Positions 43,514 to 52,052 of a stretch of DNA of 64,000 nt are shown piece by piece (the stretch's first letter is position 1; each line of letters opens with the position of its first letter). Below the pieces are notes generated by a model, which was given only the letters and a program-made list of their open reading frames with translations, ran no database searches and was not told the origin of the DNA. The stretch comes from Coprothermobacter proteolyticus DSM 5265. GTDB lineage: Bacteria; Coprothermobacterota; Coprothermobacteria; Coprothermobacterales; Coprothermobacteraceae. The translations under genes and the position numbers were made by a program. The DNA lies in NCBI RefSeq assembly GCF_000020945.1, contig NC_011295.1, positions 806,001 through 870,000 on the forward strand. The letters are read 5' to 3'.

Positions 43514-43795
43514 TTAGTAAACGGTAATTTCCTGTTCTAAAATCTCTAAGTCGTAATTATCTTGGATAAAGTTAACAATCCAATCCACGGACTCTCTTAC
43601 TTTGTTCATTTGCCCATTTACTGTAGCAAAACCAAGCTCTGCCACAGAAGTGTTGTCTAAACTCCCCACCTCTGCAGCAGCCACGTTTCTCCGAGACCTC
43701 ACCGTATCTAAAATAGACCTTACAACTTGTCTCTTGTCCTTCAATGTTCGAGAACCATTTATTAGTAGTTTCAACCTCAAACTACCAACAAACAA
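43514..43795 (-). CDS. ylxP: YlxP family protein (DUF503)
   Basis: 93-residue protein of a small family found between infB and rbfA in many Gram-positive bacteria; function unresolved, probably ribosome or RNA related. The N-terminus MFVGSLRLKLLINGSRTLKDKRQVVRSI and the stretch FNVAVAE-like AAAEVGSLDNTSVAELGFA follow the family pattern. It starts immediately after the infB stop. Confidence 0.9.
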   Translation of the reverse strand: MFVGSLRLKLLINGSRTLKDKRQVVRSILDTVRSRRNVAAAEVGSLDNTSVAELGFATVNGQMNKVRESVDWIVNFIQDNYDLEILEQEITVY

Positions 43796-45550
43796 CTAAG
43801 CCACTTCCTCCTGAATTGTATAAACCTCCAGTATGTCGCCTTCCTTGATGTCATGGAAGTTCTCCAAACCGACACCGCATTCAAATCCTTGAACCACTTC
43901 TCGTACATCATCTTTGAATCGCTTTAAGCTACCAATGGATGTCTCGGCAACGATGACACCGTTTCTAAGAACTCTGACTCGACCATTTCTCACTATCTTC
44001 CCGTCAGTCACATAACAACCAGCCACGGTGCCCACACGAGGTACCTTGAAGGTTCGACGAACCTCAGCATGTCCAAGCACTACTTCTACTTCTTTGGGTT
44101 TTACAAGTCCTTTTAGGAGGTTAGCCATATCGTCAACGAGATCATAAATGATACGATACGTCAAAACCTTAATACCTTTTTCTTCAATGAGCTTGTTAGT
44201 CTTACCCACAGGACGCACGTTGAAGCCAACAATGAGAGCCTTTGACGCCTCAGCCAAAATGACGTCGCCATCTGAAATGGCACCAACACCAGCATGTATT
44301 ATGTTCATATCGACTTCGCCTTTTTCCAATTTCAACAGCGCATTTTGTACGGCCTCCAGGGAACCTGCCGTATCAGCCTTCAATATTAGGTTAAGAACAG
44401 GCTTTTCTTCTTCAGATGAACTCAGGATTTCCTCTAACGAGAATTCCTTCCTGGTTTTTTGTTGTTTATCACGCTGCAGATCCGAGTTGGATTTTGCAAT
44501 TCTTTCAGCTTCTTCTAAAGAATCTACCCTTTGCACCAAAGTACCTGCCTCTGGAACATCCTGAATCCCCATTATCTCCGCAGGCATTGAAGGACCTGCA
44601 GATGAGATTGGGTCTCCTTTGTCGTCAAACATGGCCCTGATCTTGCCGTAAGTTGTCCCCACGACAACAAAATCACCGACTCTGAGTGTTCCTTCTCGAA
44701 CCACCACTGTTGCCAGAGGGCCTTTACCTTTGTCCAAGCGTGATTCAATAACATAAGCTTTTAAAGGTGCTTCAGGGTCTCCCCTAAGGTCTAGCAAATC
44801 TGCAATTAGGATGATCGCTTCGAGAAGATCTTCGATACCTTCACCTTTTATGGCTGAAACAGGTACGTAAATCGTGTCGCCACCCCAGCTCTCAGGTATC
44901 AATCCCATGGCAGCAAGCTGATTCATTACTCTGTCTGGATTAGCACCAGGACGATCCATTTTATTTAGAGCTACAATGATTGCAACACCTGCAGCTTTTG
45001 CGTGATTCAAAGCCTCTATGGTTTGGGGCATAACGCCTTCGTCAGCTGCCACTACAAGTACAACTATATCTGTTACCATGGCTCCTCGAGCACGCATTTC
45101 AGTGAAAGCTTCGTGCCCAGGAGTATCTATGAAAACAATCTTCTGCCCTTTATAATTAACCACCGAAGCACCTATGGATTGCGTGATTCCACCAACTTCT
45201 CTTTCTGCCACACGAGTGCGCCTTATGGCATCGAGCAATGTAGTTTTTCCATGGTCTACGTGCCCCATAACAGTAACTACTGGTGGCCGCTTCGGCGCAA
45301 GCTCTTTTTCACTCTTACCAGCTTCTGCAGTAACTGTTTCTTCCTCAGTAGATTCAACCTTACTTTCTTTACCGCTTTCAGCTACCTGCAATGGTTCGGC
45401 CTTAAGCAGCTCTCTGAGTAAATCTGCCGTTTCTTCATCTACTGTTGACTGATATGAAACAATATCCACTCCAAGTTTTTTAAGCTCTTCAACTAGCTGT
45501 TTTGAAGGGACACCTAATTCTTTCGCCAGTTGGTAAACTCTAATCTTCAT
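43796..45550 (-). CDS. infB: Translation initiation factor IF-2
   Basis: GTPase that brings fMet-tRNA to the 30S subunit. The 584-residue protein has a short N-terminal region (IF2_N motif [20 protein letters not shown], then about 45 acidic residues), the G domain ([38 protein letters not shown]), and domains II-IV. Short N-terminal regions are usual in thermophiles. The start is ATG 45550; it overlaps nusA by 11 bp. The ylxR and L7Ae-like genes often found between nusA and infB are absent. Confidence 0.96.
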   Translation of the reverse strand: MKIRVYQLAKELGVPSKQLVEELKKLGVDIVSYQSTVDEETADLLRELLKAEPLQVAESGKESKVESTEEETVTAEAGKSEKELAPKRPPVVTVMGHVDHGKTTLLDAIRRTRVAEREVGGITQSIGASVVNYKGQKIVFIDTPGHEAFTEMRARGAMVTDIVVLVVAADEGVMPQTIEALNHAKAAGVAIIVALNKMDRPGANPDRVMNQLAAMGLIPESWGGDTIYVPVSAIKGEGIEDLLEAIILIADLLDLRGDPEAPLKAYVIESRLDKGKGPLATVVVREGTLRVGDFVVVGTTYGKIRAMFDDKGDPISSAGPSMPAEIMGIQDVPEAGTLVQRVDSLEEAERIAKSNSDLQRDKQQKTRKEFSLEEILSSSEEEKPVLNLILKADTAGSLEAVQNALLKLEKGEVDMNIIHAGVGAISDGDVILAEASKALIVGFNVRPVGKTNKLIEEKGIKVLTYRIIYDLVDDMANLLKGLVKPKEVEVVLGHAEVRRTFKVPRVGTVAGCYVTDGKIVRNGRVRVLRNGVIVAETSIGSLKRFKDDVREVVQGFECGVGLENFHDIKEGDILEVYTIQEEVA

Positions 45551-46571
45551 CAGGACCACCCTCCCTCACATCAATTGTCCATCCTGTTAGCTGTTCAGCT
45601 AGCTCCACATTCTCGCCATCTTCTCCCACCACTACTTTTATGTTATCGGGAGTGGTGTAAACCAATGCTCTTTTATTCTTTGGATCTAGAACCTCTACTT
45701 TATCCACCTTTCCTGGCGAAAGAACGTTTGCAATCAACTTTGCTGGATCAGTATCCCATCTCACCACATCAATTTTCTCGTTGGCCAGACTTCTTGAAAT
45801 CGCCTGAATACGTTGCCCTTTGTAACCAATACATGCTCCTTGAGGGTCAAGTCTGGGATCAATACTCATAACTGCCACTTTTGATCTCCGTCCAGGTTTC
45901 CTTGCAATACCCATGATTCGTACCACCCCATCAGCCACTTCTGGTACTTCCAAAGTAAACAACAGCTTTAGCAAATCAGGAGAAGAACGGGACAATGCTA
46001 CTCCTTGACCGTACATGGGTATGTTCTTCGCACCCAGGACTAAACACCTTAGGGAATCACCTGGAGCATACCTATCAGTAGGTAGTTGTTCACTGGGCTC
46101 CAGCACACATTCAACACCATCCACGTCCATGTAGATCAGTTTTGTCTTAGGATCTCTTCTTATGACCCTTGCTGTGACAACTTCACCAGAAAACTGAGCT
46201 ATTCGCTTAATGGCCTTTTCCTTACTCTTTTCATTCATTCTGTTCTTTAACGTATTCTCTGCAGTCTGTATGGAAACACGGCTCAGATTGGACAGAGGGA
46301 ACTCAATCCAATCTGATACGGCCTCATCTTCAGGTATTGTTTTTACGAAATCCTTATTTACCAGAAACTTCAAACTGCTCCCGTTCTCTTCAATCTTGAT
46401 AGCCGATCCCACAGCCTCTTTAGGAATATCCAGTTCTTTCCTTATAGCAGAAACTAAAGCGTCTTTTAACGCTTCAATTATTTCTTGAGGTGTAAGATCC
46501 AGATCACTAGCTATTTGCCTTATATATTCATTAAGTGCCTTTTCTATGGCTTCGCTTTTGTTTTTTTCCAT
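45540..46571 (-). CDS. nusA: Transcription elongation/termination factor NusA
   Basis: Binds RNA polymerase and RNA to control pausing, termination and antitermination. Domains in order: N-terminal polymerase-binding (EAIEKALNEYIRQIASDLDLT), S1 (GEVVTARVIRRDPKTKLIYM), KH1 (VEVPEVADGVVRIMGIARKPGRRSKVAV) and KH2 (DPQGACIGYKGQRIQAIS, VVVGEDGENVELAEQLTG). 343 aa, with no C-terminal acidic repeats. The start is ATG 46571 behind AAGGAGGG; the longer frame to 46649 is only the rimP overlap. Confidence 0.95.
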   Translation of the reverse strand: MEKNKSEAIEKALNEYIRQIASDLDLTPQEIIEALKDALVSAIRKELDIPKEAVGSAIKIEENGSSLKFLVNKDFVKTIPEDEAVSDWIEFPLSNLSRVSIQTAENTLKNRMNEKSKEKAIKRIAQFSGEVVTARVIRRDPKTKLIYMDVDGVECVLEPSEQLPTDRYAPGDSLRCLVLGAKNIPMYGQGVALSRSSPDLLKLLFTLEVPEVADGVVRIMGIARKPGRRSKVAVMSIDPRLDPQGACIGYKGQRIQAISRSLANEKIDVVRWDTDPAKLIANVLSPGKVDKVEVLDPKNKRALVYTTPDNIKVVVGEDGENVELAEQLTGWTIDVREGGPDED

Positions 46572-47040
46572 GCTCTTTCCCTCCTTCGTCGAATACCAGT
46601 TTCGCCTTTCTAACTTGGTCGAAGGGAATGCGGAAGTAATTTCCTTCATACTCGATTACAACGTTTTCATTTTCCCTACCCACAAGCTTTGCACGAATTG
46701 TTTGCGATTTACCATCTCTATCGAAGGAAATATCAATAACCCTTCCTTTAAAAATTTCATATTCCCATTCTCTTTTTAGAACCCTATCCAATCCCGGGCT
46801 GGTAACCTCCAAATGATCATTGTCGCCGTACCACGGAAAGCTTTCCAATAAAGGCAAAATGGCTCTGGTTAGTTTTTCGCAGTCGCCAATGGTCACCGAC
46901 GGTTCCCCGTGAACAACAACAGAGATTATATGAGCACCTTTTTCCATACGCTCTTCCAAGTCAATAAAATAAAAACCTTTTGACACAACAATTTTGGAAA
47001 TCCGCTCTTCAAGATCGGCTCTATCCTTTGGCGACAGCAT
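46531..47040 (-). CDS. rimP: Ribosome maturation factor RimP
   Basis: 30S assembly factor, the usual first gene before nusA. The 169-residue protein has the two-domain pattern: GFYFIDLEERMEKGAHIISVVV, SLLESFPWYGDNDHLEVTSPGLDRVLKRE (family LEVSSPGLdRPL) and a C-terminal Sm-like domain, then a basic tail KKQKRSHRK that lies in the 41-bp overlap with nusA. It is preceded by a well-formed promoter and a hairpin in the leader. Confidence 0.93.
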   Translation of the reverse strand: MLSPKDRADLEERISKIVVSKGFYFIDLEERMEKGAHIISVVVHGEPSVTIGDCEKLTRAILPLLESFPWYGDNDHLEVTSPGLDRVLKREWEYEIFKGRVIDISFDRDGKSQTIRAKLVGRENENVVIEYEGNYFRIPFDQVRKAKLVFDEGGKEHGKKQKRSHRKGT

Positions 47041-47076
47041 TCAATAATCACTCCTTACGGTCCTTATAAAGAAGAA

Positions 47077-47095
47077 GTGGGACTCAAGGCCCCAC
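47077..47095 (-). terminator. Hairpin with T-rich tail between the rimP promoter and rimP
   Basis: On the minus strand a 7-bp stem (47095-47089 with 47083-47077, one G-U) and a 5-base loop are followed by TTCTTCTTT. It can serve as the rplL terminator, but it lies downstream of the predicted rimP start site (near 47102) and so is also in the rimP 5' leader, where it could attenuate. Confidence 0.6.
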
Positions 47096-47108
47096 CTCTC
47101 CTTTATAC

Positions 47109-47137
47109 ATTATATACTCTTAAACGAAGCTTTTCAA
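47109..47137 (-). promoter_or_regulatory. Promoter of the rimP-nusA-infB operon
   Basis: TTGAAA (47137-47132), exactly 17 bases, TATAAT (47114-47109). It begins only four bases beyond the rplL stop. Transcription start near 47102, leader about 62 nt. Confidence 0.82.
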
Positions 47138-47140
47138 AAC

Positions 47141-47518
47141 TTACTGCAATTCGATTACCGCTCCGGCTTCCTCGAGCTTTTTCTTCAATTCTTCTGCCTC
47201 TTCCTTGGTAACTCCTTCTTTAATTGGCTTCGGTGCACTTTCCACTAAATCCTTTGCTTCCTTCAGACCAAGGCCCGTAATCTCGCGAACGACCTTTATA
47301 ACCTCAAGCTTCTTGGCACCAGCTTCCTTTAGAATAACGTCAAAGGATGTCTTTTCCTCTTCAGCTGGAGCAGCAGCTGCCGGTCCAGCTACTGGTGCTG
47401 CTACTGCCACGGGCATGGACGCGGACACACCAAACTTCTCCTCAAGTGCCTTAACCAATTCTGCCAGCTGGGAAACTGACATGTTCTCAATTTCGCTAAT
47501 GATTTCCTCAATTGTCAT
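47141..47518 (-). CDS. rplL: 50S ribosomal protein L7/L12
   Basis: Stalk protein that recruits translation GTPases. The 125-residue sequence has the dimerising N-terminal domain ([23 protein letters not shown]), an Ala-rich hinge ([15 protein letters not shown]) and the C-terminal factor-binding domain ([24 protein letters not shown]). ATG with GGAGG upstream. Confidence 0.97.
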   Translation of the reverse strand: MTIEEIISEIENMSVSQLAELVKALEEKFGVSASMPVAVAAPVAGPAAAAPAEEEKTSFDVILKEAGAKKLEVIKVVREITGLGLKEAKDLVESAPKPIKEGVTKEEAEELKKKLEEAGAVIELQ

Positions 47519-47534
47519 CTGTAAGTAACCTCCT

Positions 47535-48074
47535 TTATGCAGCTTTTTCTTTCTTCTCTTTTATTGCTTGCAATACATAAACCAAGTTTCTGTAGGGACC
47601 GGACAACACTGTTACCAATCCCCTCATTGGTGAAGAAACTACTCCTACCAACTGTGCATAGAGCTCTTGTCTGCCCGGAAGCTTCGCAATAGCATCCACT
47701 TCTTTAGCAGAGATCCAACGCCCTTCTAATATGCCCCCTTTGGCTTGCAGCACTCCATATTTCTTCACCTGCTCAACAAAGAGCTTGAAGGGGGCTAATT
47801 CATCCTCATTGGAAAACAAAAGGGCAGTGGTTCCTCTAAACAAAGACTCATCGACGTTCAAACCAACTTCCTTTACTGCAAGTTCCAGCAGTGTGTTTTT
47901 TACCACCTTTACTGTGAGGCCGTTTCTCTTCATGTCGGCTCTCATGGCTTGCATGTCCTTGCTGGTCAATCCCTCGAAAGAGAAAAAGACCATTCCTTTG
48001 CTTTGGTCAATCCATTCACGTAACTGCTCAACAACAGCTTGCTTTTCGGGTCGAACCCTGGTCACATATGCCAA
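47535..48074 (-). CDS. rplJ: 50S ribosomal protein L10
   Basis: Stalk base protein that binds 23S rRNA and L7/L12 dimers, and is expected to bind its own leader. The 179-residue protein has [22 protein letters not shown] and [11 protein letters not shown] motifs and an L12-binding C-terminal helix. The start is TTG 48074 with AAGGAGGTGAT eight bases upstream. Forms an operon with rplL. Confidence 0.95.
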   Translation of the reverse strand: MAYVTRVRPEKQAVVEQLREWIDQSKGMVFFSFEGLTSKDMQAMRADMKRNGLTVKVVKNTLLELAVKEVGLNVDESLFRGTTALLFSNEDELAPFKLFVEQVKKYGVLQAKGGILEGRWISAKEVDAIAKLPGRQELYAQLVGVVSSPMRGLVTVLSGPYRNLVYVLQAIKEKKEKAA

Positions 48075-48206
48075 TGTATCACCTCCTTACGCAAAAGGCC
48101 ACCGACGGTAGGTCGGTGGCCTCAACCCAATATCCACCCAAATAACCTCCGCCGGTTGCCCAATTTAGGCATTAGTACCGACTTCTTCGGTCTAATTTTC
48201 ATTCCA
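48075..48206 (-). promoter_or_regulatory. L10 leader with terminal attenuator-like hairpin
   Basis: The rplJ 5' region holds conserved-looking L10-leader segments on the minus strand: ACCGAAGAAGTCGGTACTAATGCC and GGCGGAGGTTAT. It ends in a perfect 11-bp stem with a 5-base loop (48122-48112 with 48106-48096) followed by TTTT, 12 bases before the ribosome site. L10, with L7/L12, is known to bind such leaders and repress the operon; the terminal hairpin would stop transcription. Confidence 0.7.
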
Positions 48207-48212
48207 ATTATA
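48207..48212 (-). promoter_or_regulatory. Putative -10 of the rplJ-rplL operon
   Basis: TATAAT on the minus strand just upstream of the leader and after the rplA stop. No good -35. It would start the leader near 48200. Confidence 0.5.
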
Positions 48213-48244
48213 CTGGAATTTTAACACACCTTAGTAAATGTTAC

Positions 48245-48952
48245 TTAAAACTGCTTCTTAAGTGATTCTTCGATAGCCAAACGTGTGTCCACCTTAACTG
48301 CTGGACCCATGGTACTGCACAGTGATATGGTCTTCACATAAGTACCCTTAGCAGTTGCGGGTTTAGCATGAATTATGGCAGCTGTAACAGCATAGAAGTT
48401 ATCAAGTAGTTTTTCGTTATCAAAGCTGGCTTTCCCGATGGGCACATGCAGATTTCCAGTCTTGTCGTTGCGAACTTCAACTTTACCCGCCTTGAACTCT
48501 TTCACTGTCTTTTCAATATCCATGGTCACAGTGCCAGCTTTGGGGTTGGGCATTAGGCCTCTGGGGCCAAGAATCTTACCTAAACGTCCCACGGCTCCCA
48601 TCATGTCAGGAGTAGCAATGACCACGTCAAAGTCCAACCACCCCTGTTGTATTTTCTCAACAAGATCGTCAGCACCTACATAGTCAGCACCAGCATTGGC
48701 AGCTTCAGTAGCTTTCTCACCTTTCGCCAGTACCAAAACTCTGACAGGCTTACCAGTGCCGTGAGGCAGAATTACAGTGAACCTGACGTTCTGATCAGGA
48801 TACTTTGGGTTAATGCCCAAGCGGTAGTGTGCCTCCACTGTTTCGTCAAACTTTGCAGAAGCCATCTTCTTAACGAGTTCGATGGCCTCTGAAGGCGTAT
48901 ATACCTTCGTTAAATCAAATTGCTGAGTTAGCTGCGCATATCTCTTACTCAT
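48245..48952 (-). CDS. rplA: 50S ribosomal protein L1
   Basis: L1 stalk protein of the 50S subunit. The 235-residue protein has [56 protein letters not shown] and [19 protein letters not shown]. The start is ATG 48952 behind AGGAGGTG; an in-frame start three codons earlier lies within that site. Follows rplK by 66 bases. Confidence 0.96.
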   Translation of the reverse strand: MSKRYAQLTQQFDLTKVYTPSEAIELVKKMASAKFDETVEAHYRLGINPKYPDQNVRFTVILPHGTGKPVRVLVLAKGEKATEAANAGADYVGADDLVEKIQQGWLDFDVVIATPDMMGAVGRLGKILGPRGLMPNPKAGTVTMDIEKTVKEFKAGKVEVRNDKTGNLHVPIGKASFDNEKLLDNFYAVTAAIIHAKPATAKGTYVKTISLCSTMGPAVKVDTRLAIEESLKKQF

Positions 48953-49018
48953 AGCATTCACCTCCTGTGGTTAACGAGCTAATTTGCTCTCCCACGACTT
49001 ATGGTCTGAAACCTAAAA

Positions 49019-49444
49019 CTAATCCACTACCTGAATACCCATGCTTCTCGCTGTGCCTTCGATAATCCGAACCGCCGCTTCTAAGTCTTCTGTATTCAAG
49101 TCCTTCATCTTTTGCTTGGCAATCTCTTCCACTTGAGCACGGGTAACCTTACCAACAGTAACCTTATTAGGCTCACCAGAGCCCTTCTCCACCTTCGCAG
49201 CCTTTTTTAGCAAGAATGAAGCAGGCGGAGTCCTCACCTCAAAGGTAAAGCTCTTGTCAGCGAAAACGGTAACATCCACAGGCACTAAAACATCGCCCAT
49301 ACTAGCCGTAGCCGCGTTAAACCTCTTTATGAATTCCATTATATTTACGCCACGCTGTCCCAATGCTGGTCCAACTGGTGGCGCAGGAGTAGCTTTACCT
49401 GCAGGTAACAACAACCTGAACTGAGCTGCAATCTTTTTAGCCAA
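49019..49444 (-). CDS. rplK: 50S ribosomal protein L11
   Basis: Binds the GTPase-associated region of 23S rRNA and is needed for the ribosome-dependent stringent response. The 141-residue protein has the family start [31 protein letters not shown] and C-terminal [13 protein letters not shown]. It starts at TTG 49444 with GAGGTG upstream. Confidence 0.97.
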   Translation of the reverse strand: MAKKIAAQFRLLLPAGKATPAPPVGPALGQRGVNIMEFIKRFNAATASMGDVLVPVDVTVFADKSFTFEVRTPPASFLLKKAAKVEKGSGEPNKVTVGKVTRAQVEEIAKQKMKDLNTEDLEAAVRIIEGTARSMGIQVVD

Positions 49445-49470
49445 TGCCTATCACCTCTTAATTCAACTTT

Positions 49471-50019
49471 CTAACTTTTCTTTCTCACTTGTACGGCATC
49501 CAAATCTGAGATAACTTCTCGACCAAACATGCTTATCTTAACAAATACTTTCTGTTTTTCATGATCCACGTCAACGACCACACCCGTAAGACCTTTAAGA
49601 GCACCATCCCTTACTTCCACTTCATCACCAGTCTGGAGGTCAACCTTTACAGCTTCTTGCTCTCTGCTCTTTTGAAGCACCTTTTCCATTTCGTTGTCCT
49701 GCACGGGAATGGGTGTATGATCTGGCGTTGAAATGAACCCCCGTACACCAGGGGTATAGCGTATTAAAGACCACGTTTCTGGGTCAATAACACCTTTTTC
49801 AGGATCCACTTCAACTTCTACAAAAACATAACCGGGGTAAATGACCCTTTGAACCCTTTCAGGTCTGGGTTTTTTACCTCTGTATTCAAGACGCCATTCT
49901 TTGGGAACTAAGACATCACTTATAGCTGTGTTACCCGCGTTCTCAGCACGAAGCTTAATTGCTTCAGCCACTGCAGATTCCTTGCCATGAACTGTTGTAA
50001 CTATGTACCACTTTTTCAT
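49471..50019 (-). CDS. nusG: Transcription termination/antitermination protein NusG
   Basis: Elongation factor linking RNA polymerase to the ribosome or Rho. The NGN domain has WYIVTTVHGKESAVAEA and YPGYVFVEVEVD, followed by RYTPGVRGF; the C-terminal KOW domain is TGDEVEVRDGALKGLTGVV. 182 aa. Follows secE by 19 bases. Confidence 0.97.
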   Translation of the reverse strand: MKKWYIVTTVHGKESAVAEAIKLRAENAGNTAISDVLVPKEWRLEYRGKKPRPERVQRVIYPGYVFVEVEVDPEKGVIDPETWSLIRYTPGVRGFISTPDHTPIPVQDNEMEKVLQKSREQEAVKVDLQTGDEVEVRDGALKGLTGVVVDVDHEKQKVFVKISMFGREVISDLDAVQVRKKS

Positions 50020-50038
50020 ATTCGTCTTCTTCCTTATA

Positions 50039-50242
50039 CTACTTCACTAATAGTGGCAATAATCTTGCAAAACCTAGGTCCAACAAGGTTACTAGCACAG
50101 CCCATATACCTGAAAACACAAGTATGGCCAACACTGCATTTACAGTTTGCTCCCTTGATGGCCAGCTCACCCTGCCGAGTTCCACTTTAGCGCTTCTGAA
50201 GAAATTCTTTATCCTGTTTCCTAATGTCTGCTTTTCCGCCAT
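50039..50242 (-). CDS. secE: Preprotein translocase subunit SecE
   Basis: Single-helix essential component of SecYEG. The 67-residue protein has the amphipathic segment IKNFFRSAKVELGRVSWPSREQ followed by one membrane helix. It lies between tRNA-Trp and nusG, the standard setting. Confidence 0.96.
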   Translation of the reverse strand: MAEKQTLGNRIKNFFRSAKVELGRVSWPSREQTVNAVLAILVFSGIWAVLVTLLDLGFARLLPLLVK

Positions 50243-50268
50243 TTGGCATCACCATTCGCTAAGAATAT

Positions 50269-50344
50269 TGGCAGGGGCGGAGGGAGTTGAACCCCCAGCC
50301 TGCGGATTTGGAGTCCGCTGCTCTGCCAATTGAGCTACGCCCCT
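50269..50344 (-). tRNA. tRNA-Trp(CCA)
   Basis: 76 nt with encoded CCA tail; acceptor AGGGGCG/CGCCCCT, anticodon loop CTCCAAA between GCGGA and TCCGC, T arm GGTTCAACTCC. Position between rpmG and secE is typical for Gram-positive and related bacteria. Confidence 0.96.
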
Positions 50345-50350
50345 TCAACC

Positions 50351-50500
50351 CTACCTTGTCTCCTTATGTAGCGTGTGCTTCTTGCAGTTAGGGCAGTACT
50401 TCTTAAACTGTAACCTGTCAGTGGTCTTCGTCTTATTCTTTTCCGTGTGGTAGTTACGATGACCACATTCAGTACACTCTAATGTAACTAATACTCTCAT
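50351..50500 (-). CDS. rpmG: 50S ribosomal protein L33
   Basis: Small 49-residue ribosomal protein: [35 protein letters not shown], ending THKE-like TLHKETR. Two CxxC pairs (CTEC, CPNC) indicate the zinc-binding form. The start is ATG 50500, 13 bases after the tuf stop, and it ends six bases before tRNA-Trp. Confidence 0.95.
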   Translation of the reverse strand: MRVLVTLECTECGHRNYHTEKNKTKTTDRLQFKKYCPNCKKHTLHKETR

Positions 50501-50513
50501 CTGAAATCACCCA

Positions 50514-51731
50514 TTATTCCAAGAGCTTGGTGATAACACCAGCTCCTACTGTCCTTCCGCCTTCTCTGATTGCAAATCTCATGCCCTCTTCTAATGCTAC
50601 GGGGTAGATCAGTTCTACTTCGAACTCTGCATTGTCTCCTGGCATTACCATCTCTACTCCTGGGTCTAGCTTTATTGTCCCAGTTACGTCTGTTGTCCTT
50701 ATGTAGAATTGTGGCCTGTATCCATTGAAGAATGGTGTGTGCCTTCCACCTTCCTCTTTCTTCAATACATACACTTGCGCCCTGAACTTCTTGTATGGCC
50801 TTATTGACCCTACCTTCGCTACTACTTCCCCTCGCTCTACTTCGTCTTTCCCTATGCCCCTTAACAATAGACCTACGTTGTCTCCTGCCATCGCTTCGTC
50901 TAACGTCTTACGGAACATCTCTATGCCTGTTACTACTGTCTTCCTTATACCTTCTCGTAATCCTACTATCTCTACTTCTTCCCCTACTTTTAACTTTCCT
51001 CGCTCTACCCTTCCTGTCACTACTGTCCCTCGCCCAGTTATGCTAAATACGTCCTCTATCGGCATAAGGAATGGCTTGTCTACTTCCCTTACTGGGTCCG
51101 GTATGTAGCTATCCATGGCGTCTATGAGCTCCCATATCCGGTCTACCCATTCGTTCTCCCCACGCTTCGTCTGCGGGTTCTTGCTTAGTACCTCTAGTGC
51201 CTCTAGCGCTGATCCCTTTATCACTGGTACTTCGTCTCCTGGAAATCCATATCGGTTCAGTAAGTCCCTTACTTCCATCTCTACTAGCTCCACTAGCTCA
51301 GGATCGTCTACCATGTCTGTCTTGTTAATGAATACCACCATCGCAGGTACGTTCACTTGCCTTGCTAGTAGTACGTGCTCCCTCGTCTGTGGCATTACTC
51401 CGTCTGTAGCCGCTACTACCAGAATTGCTCCGTCCATCTGCGCTGCCCCTGTGATCATGTTCTTGATGTAGTCTGCGTGCCCTGGACAGTCTATGTGCGC
51501 ATAGTGCCTCTTCGGTGTCTCGTATTCTACGTGCGTTATGTTTATCGTTATGCCTCTCGCTTTCTCTTCCGGTGCTTTGTCTATGTCAAAGTATCCCTGC
51601 GGCTTCGCTAAACCTTCTGCTGCCAATGTCTGCGTTATCGCTGCCGTCAATGTCGTCTTACCATGGTCTATGTGCCCTATGGTCCCTACATTTACGTGCG
51701 GCTTCGTCCTCTCAAACTTCTCTTTCGCCAT
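50514..51731 (-). CDS. tuf: Elongation factor Tu
   Basis: Delivers aminoacyl-tRNA to the ribosome. The 405-residue protein has P-loop GHIDHGKTT, switch [14 protein letters not shown], base motif NKTD, and an extended insert in the G domain (about residues 182-195, [13 protein letters not shown]) as in many thermophiles. Codon use differs sharply from neighbouring genes: Ile is almost always ATA, Val mostly GTA, Arg often AGG, and the coding strand is strongly purine-rich. nusG and rplL alongside use ATT/ATC and GTT freely. This is unexpected in a highly expressed gene and suggests transfer or gene conversion from a hyperthermophile-like source. Confidence 0.97.
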   Translation of the reverse strand: MAKEKFERTKPHVNVGTIGHIDHGKTTLTAAITQTLAAEGLAKPQGYFDIDKAPEEKARGITINITHVEYETPKRHYAHIDCPGHADYIKNMITGAAQMDGAILVVAATDGVMPQTREHVLLARQVNVPAMVVFINKTDMVDDPELVELVEMEVRDLLNRYGFPGDEVPVIKGSALEALEVLSKNPQTKRGENEWVDRIWELIDAMDSYIPDPVREVDKPFLMPIEDVFSITGRGTVVTGRVERGKLKVGEEVEIVGLREGIRKTVVTGIEMFRKTLDEAMAGDNVGLLLRGIGKDEVERGEVVAKVGSIRPYKKFRAQVYVLKKEEGGRHTPFFNGYRPQFYIRTTDVTGTIKLDPGVEMVMPGDNAEFEVELIYPVALEEGMRFAIREGGRTVGAGVITKLLE

Positions 51732-51770
51732 TACTCTTCACTCCTCCTTGACACTTGTTAGAACCAGTAC

Positions 51771-51846
51771 TGGAGCCCAGGACCGGACTTGAACCGGTGG
51801 CCTTTTCCTTACCAAGGAAACGCTCTGCCGACTGAGCTACCTGGGC
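51771..51846 (-). tRNA. tRNA-Thr(GGT)
   Basis: 76 nt with CCA. Acceptor GCCCAGG/CCTGGGC, discriminator T, anticodon loop TTGGTAA in stem TTTCC/GGAAA. Third tRNA of the Tyr-Gly-Thr-tuf unit. Confidence 0.95.
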
Positions 51847-51851
51847 TCACT

Positions 51852-51927
51852 TGGAGCGGGAGACGGGACTCGAACCCGCGACCCTCAGCTTGGAAGGCTG
51901 ATGCTCTACCAACTGAGCTACTCCCGC
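51852..51927 (-). tRNA. tRNA-Gly(TCC)
   Basis: 76 nt with CCA. Acceptor GCGGGAG/CTCCCGC, anticodon loop CTTCCAA in stem TCAGC/GCTGA, T arm GGTTCGAGTCC. Five bases separate it from each neighbour tRNA. Confidence 0.95.
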
Positions 51928-51932
51928 TCTTT

Positions 51933-52018
51933 TGGTGGGGAGGGGTGGATTCGAACCACCGAAGGCTTCCGCCGAGGGATTTACAGTCCCTTGCCTTTGG
52001 CCGCTCGGCAACCTCCCC
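51933..52018 (-). tRNA. tRNA-Tyr(GTA)
   Basis: 86 nt, class II with a long variable arm (CGGCGGAAGCCTTC). Acceptor GGGGAGG/CCTCCCC, anticodon loop CTGTAAA, encoded CCA. First gene of the tRNA-tuf unit; a GTA anticodon is a target of the Tgt/QueA/QueH pathway in this window. Confidence 0.95.
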
Positions 52019-52030
52019 AAACTTAGCACA

Positions 52031-52052
52031 GACCATATTATAACATATGGTC
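52031..52052 (-). promoter_or_regulatory. Extended -10 promoter inside an inverted repeat, tRNA-Tyr-tuf operon
   Basis: Minus strand TGTTATAAT (52045-52037) matches the extended -10. It is flanked by a perfect 8-bp inverted repeat, GACCATAT at 52031-52038 and ATATGGTC at 52045-52052, which could be an operator. No -35 at normal spacing. Transcript start near 52030, 12 bases before tRNA-Tyr. Confidence 0.6.

Noticed and set aside
50725-51792. Long plus-strand open frames opposite tuf
   Set aside because: They arise from the purine-rich coding strand of tuf, have low-complexity Ser/Leu/Thr content and no ribosome sites.
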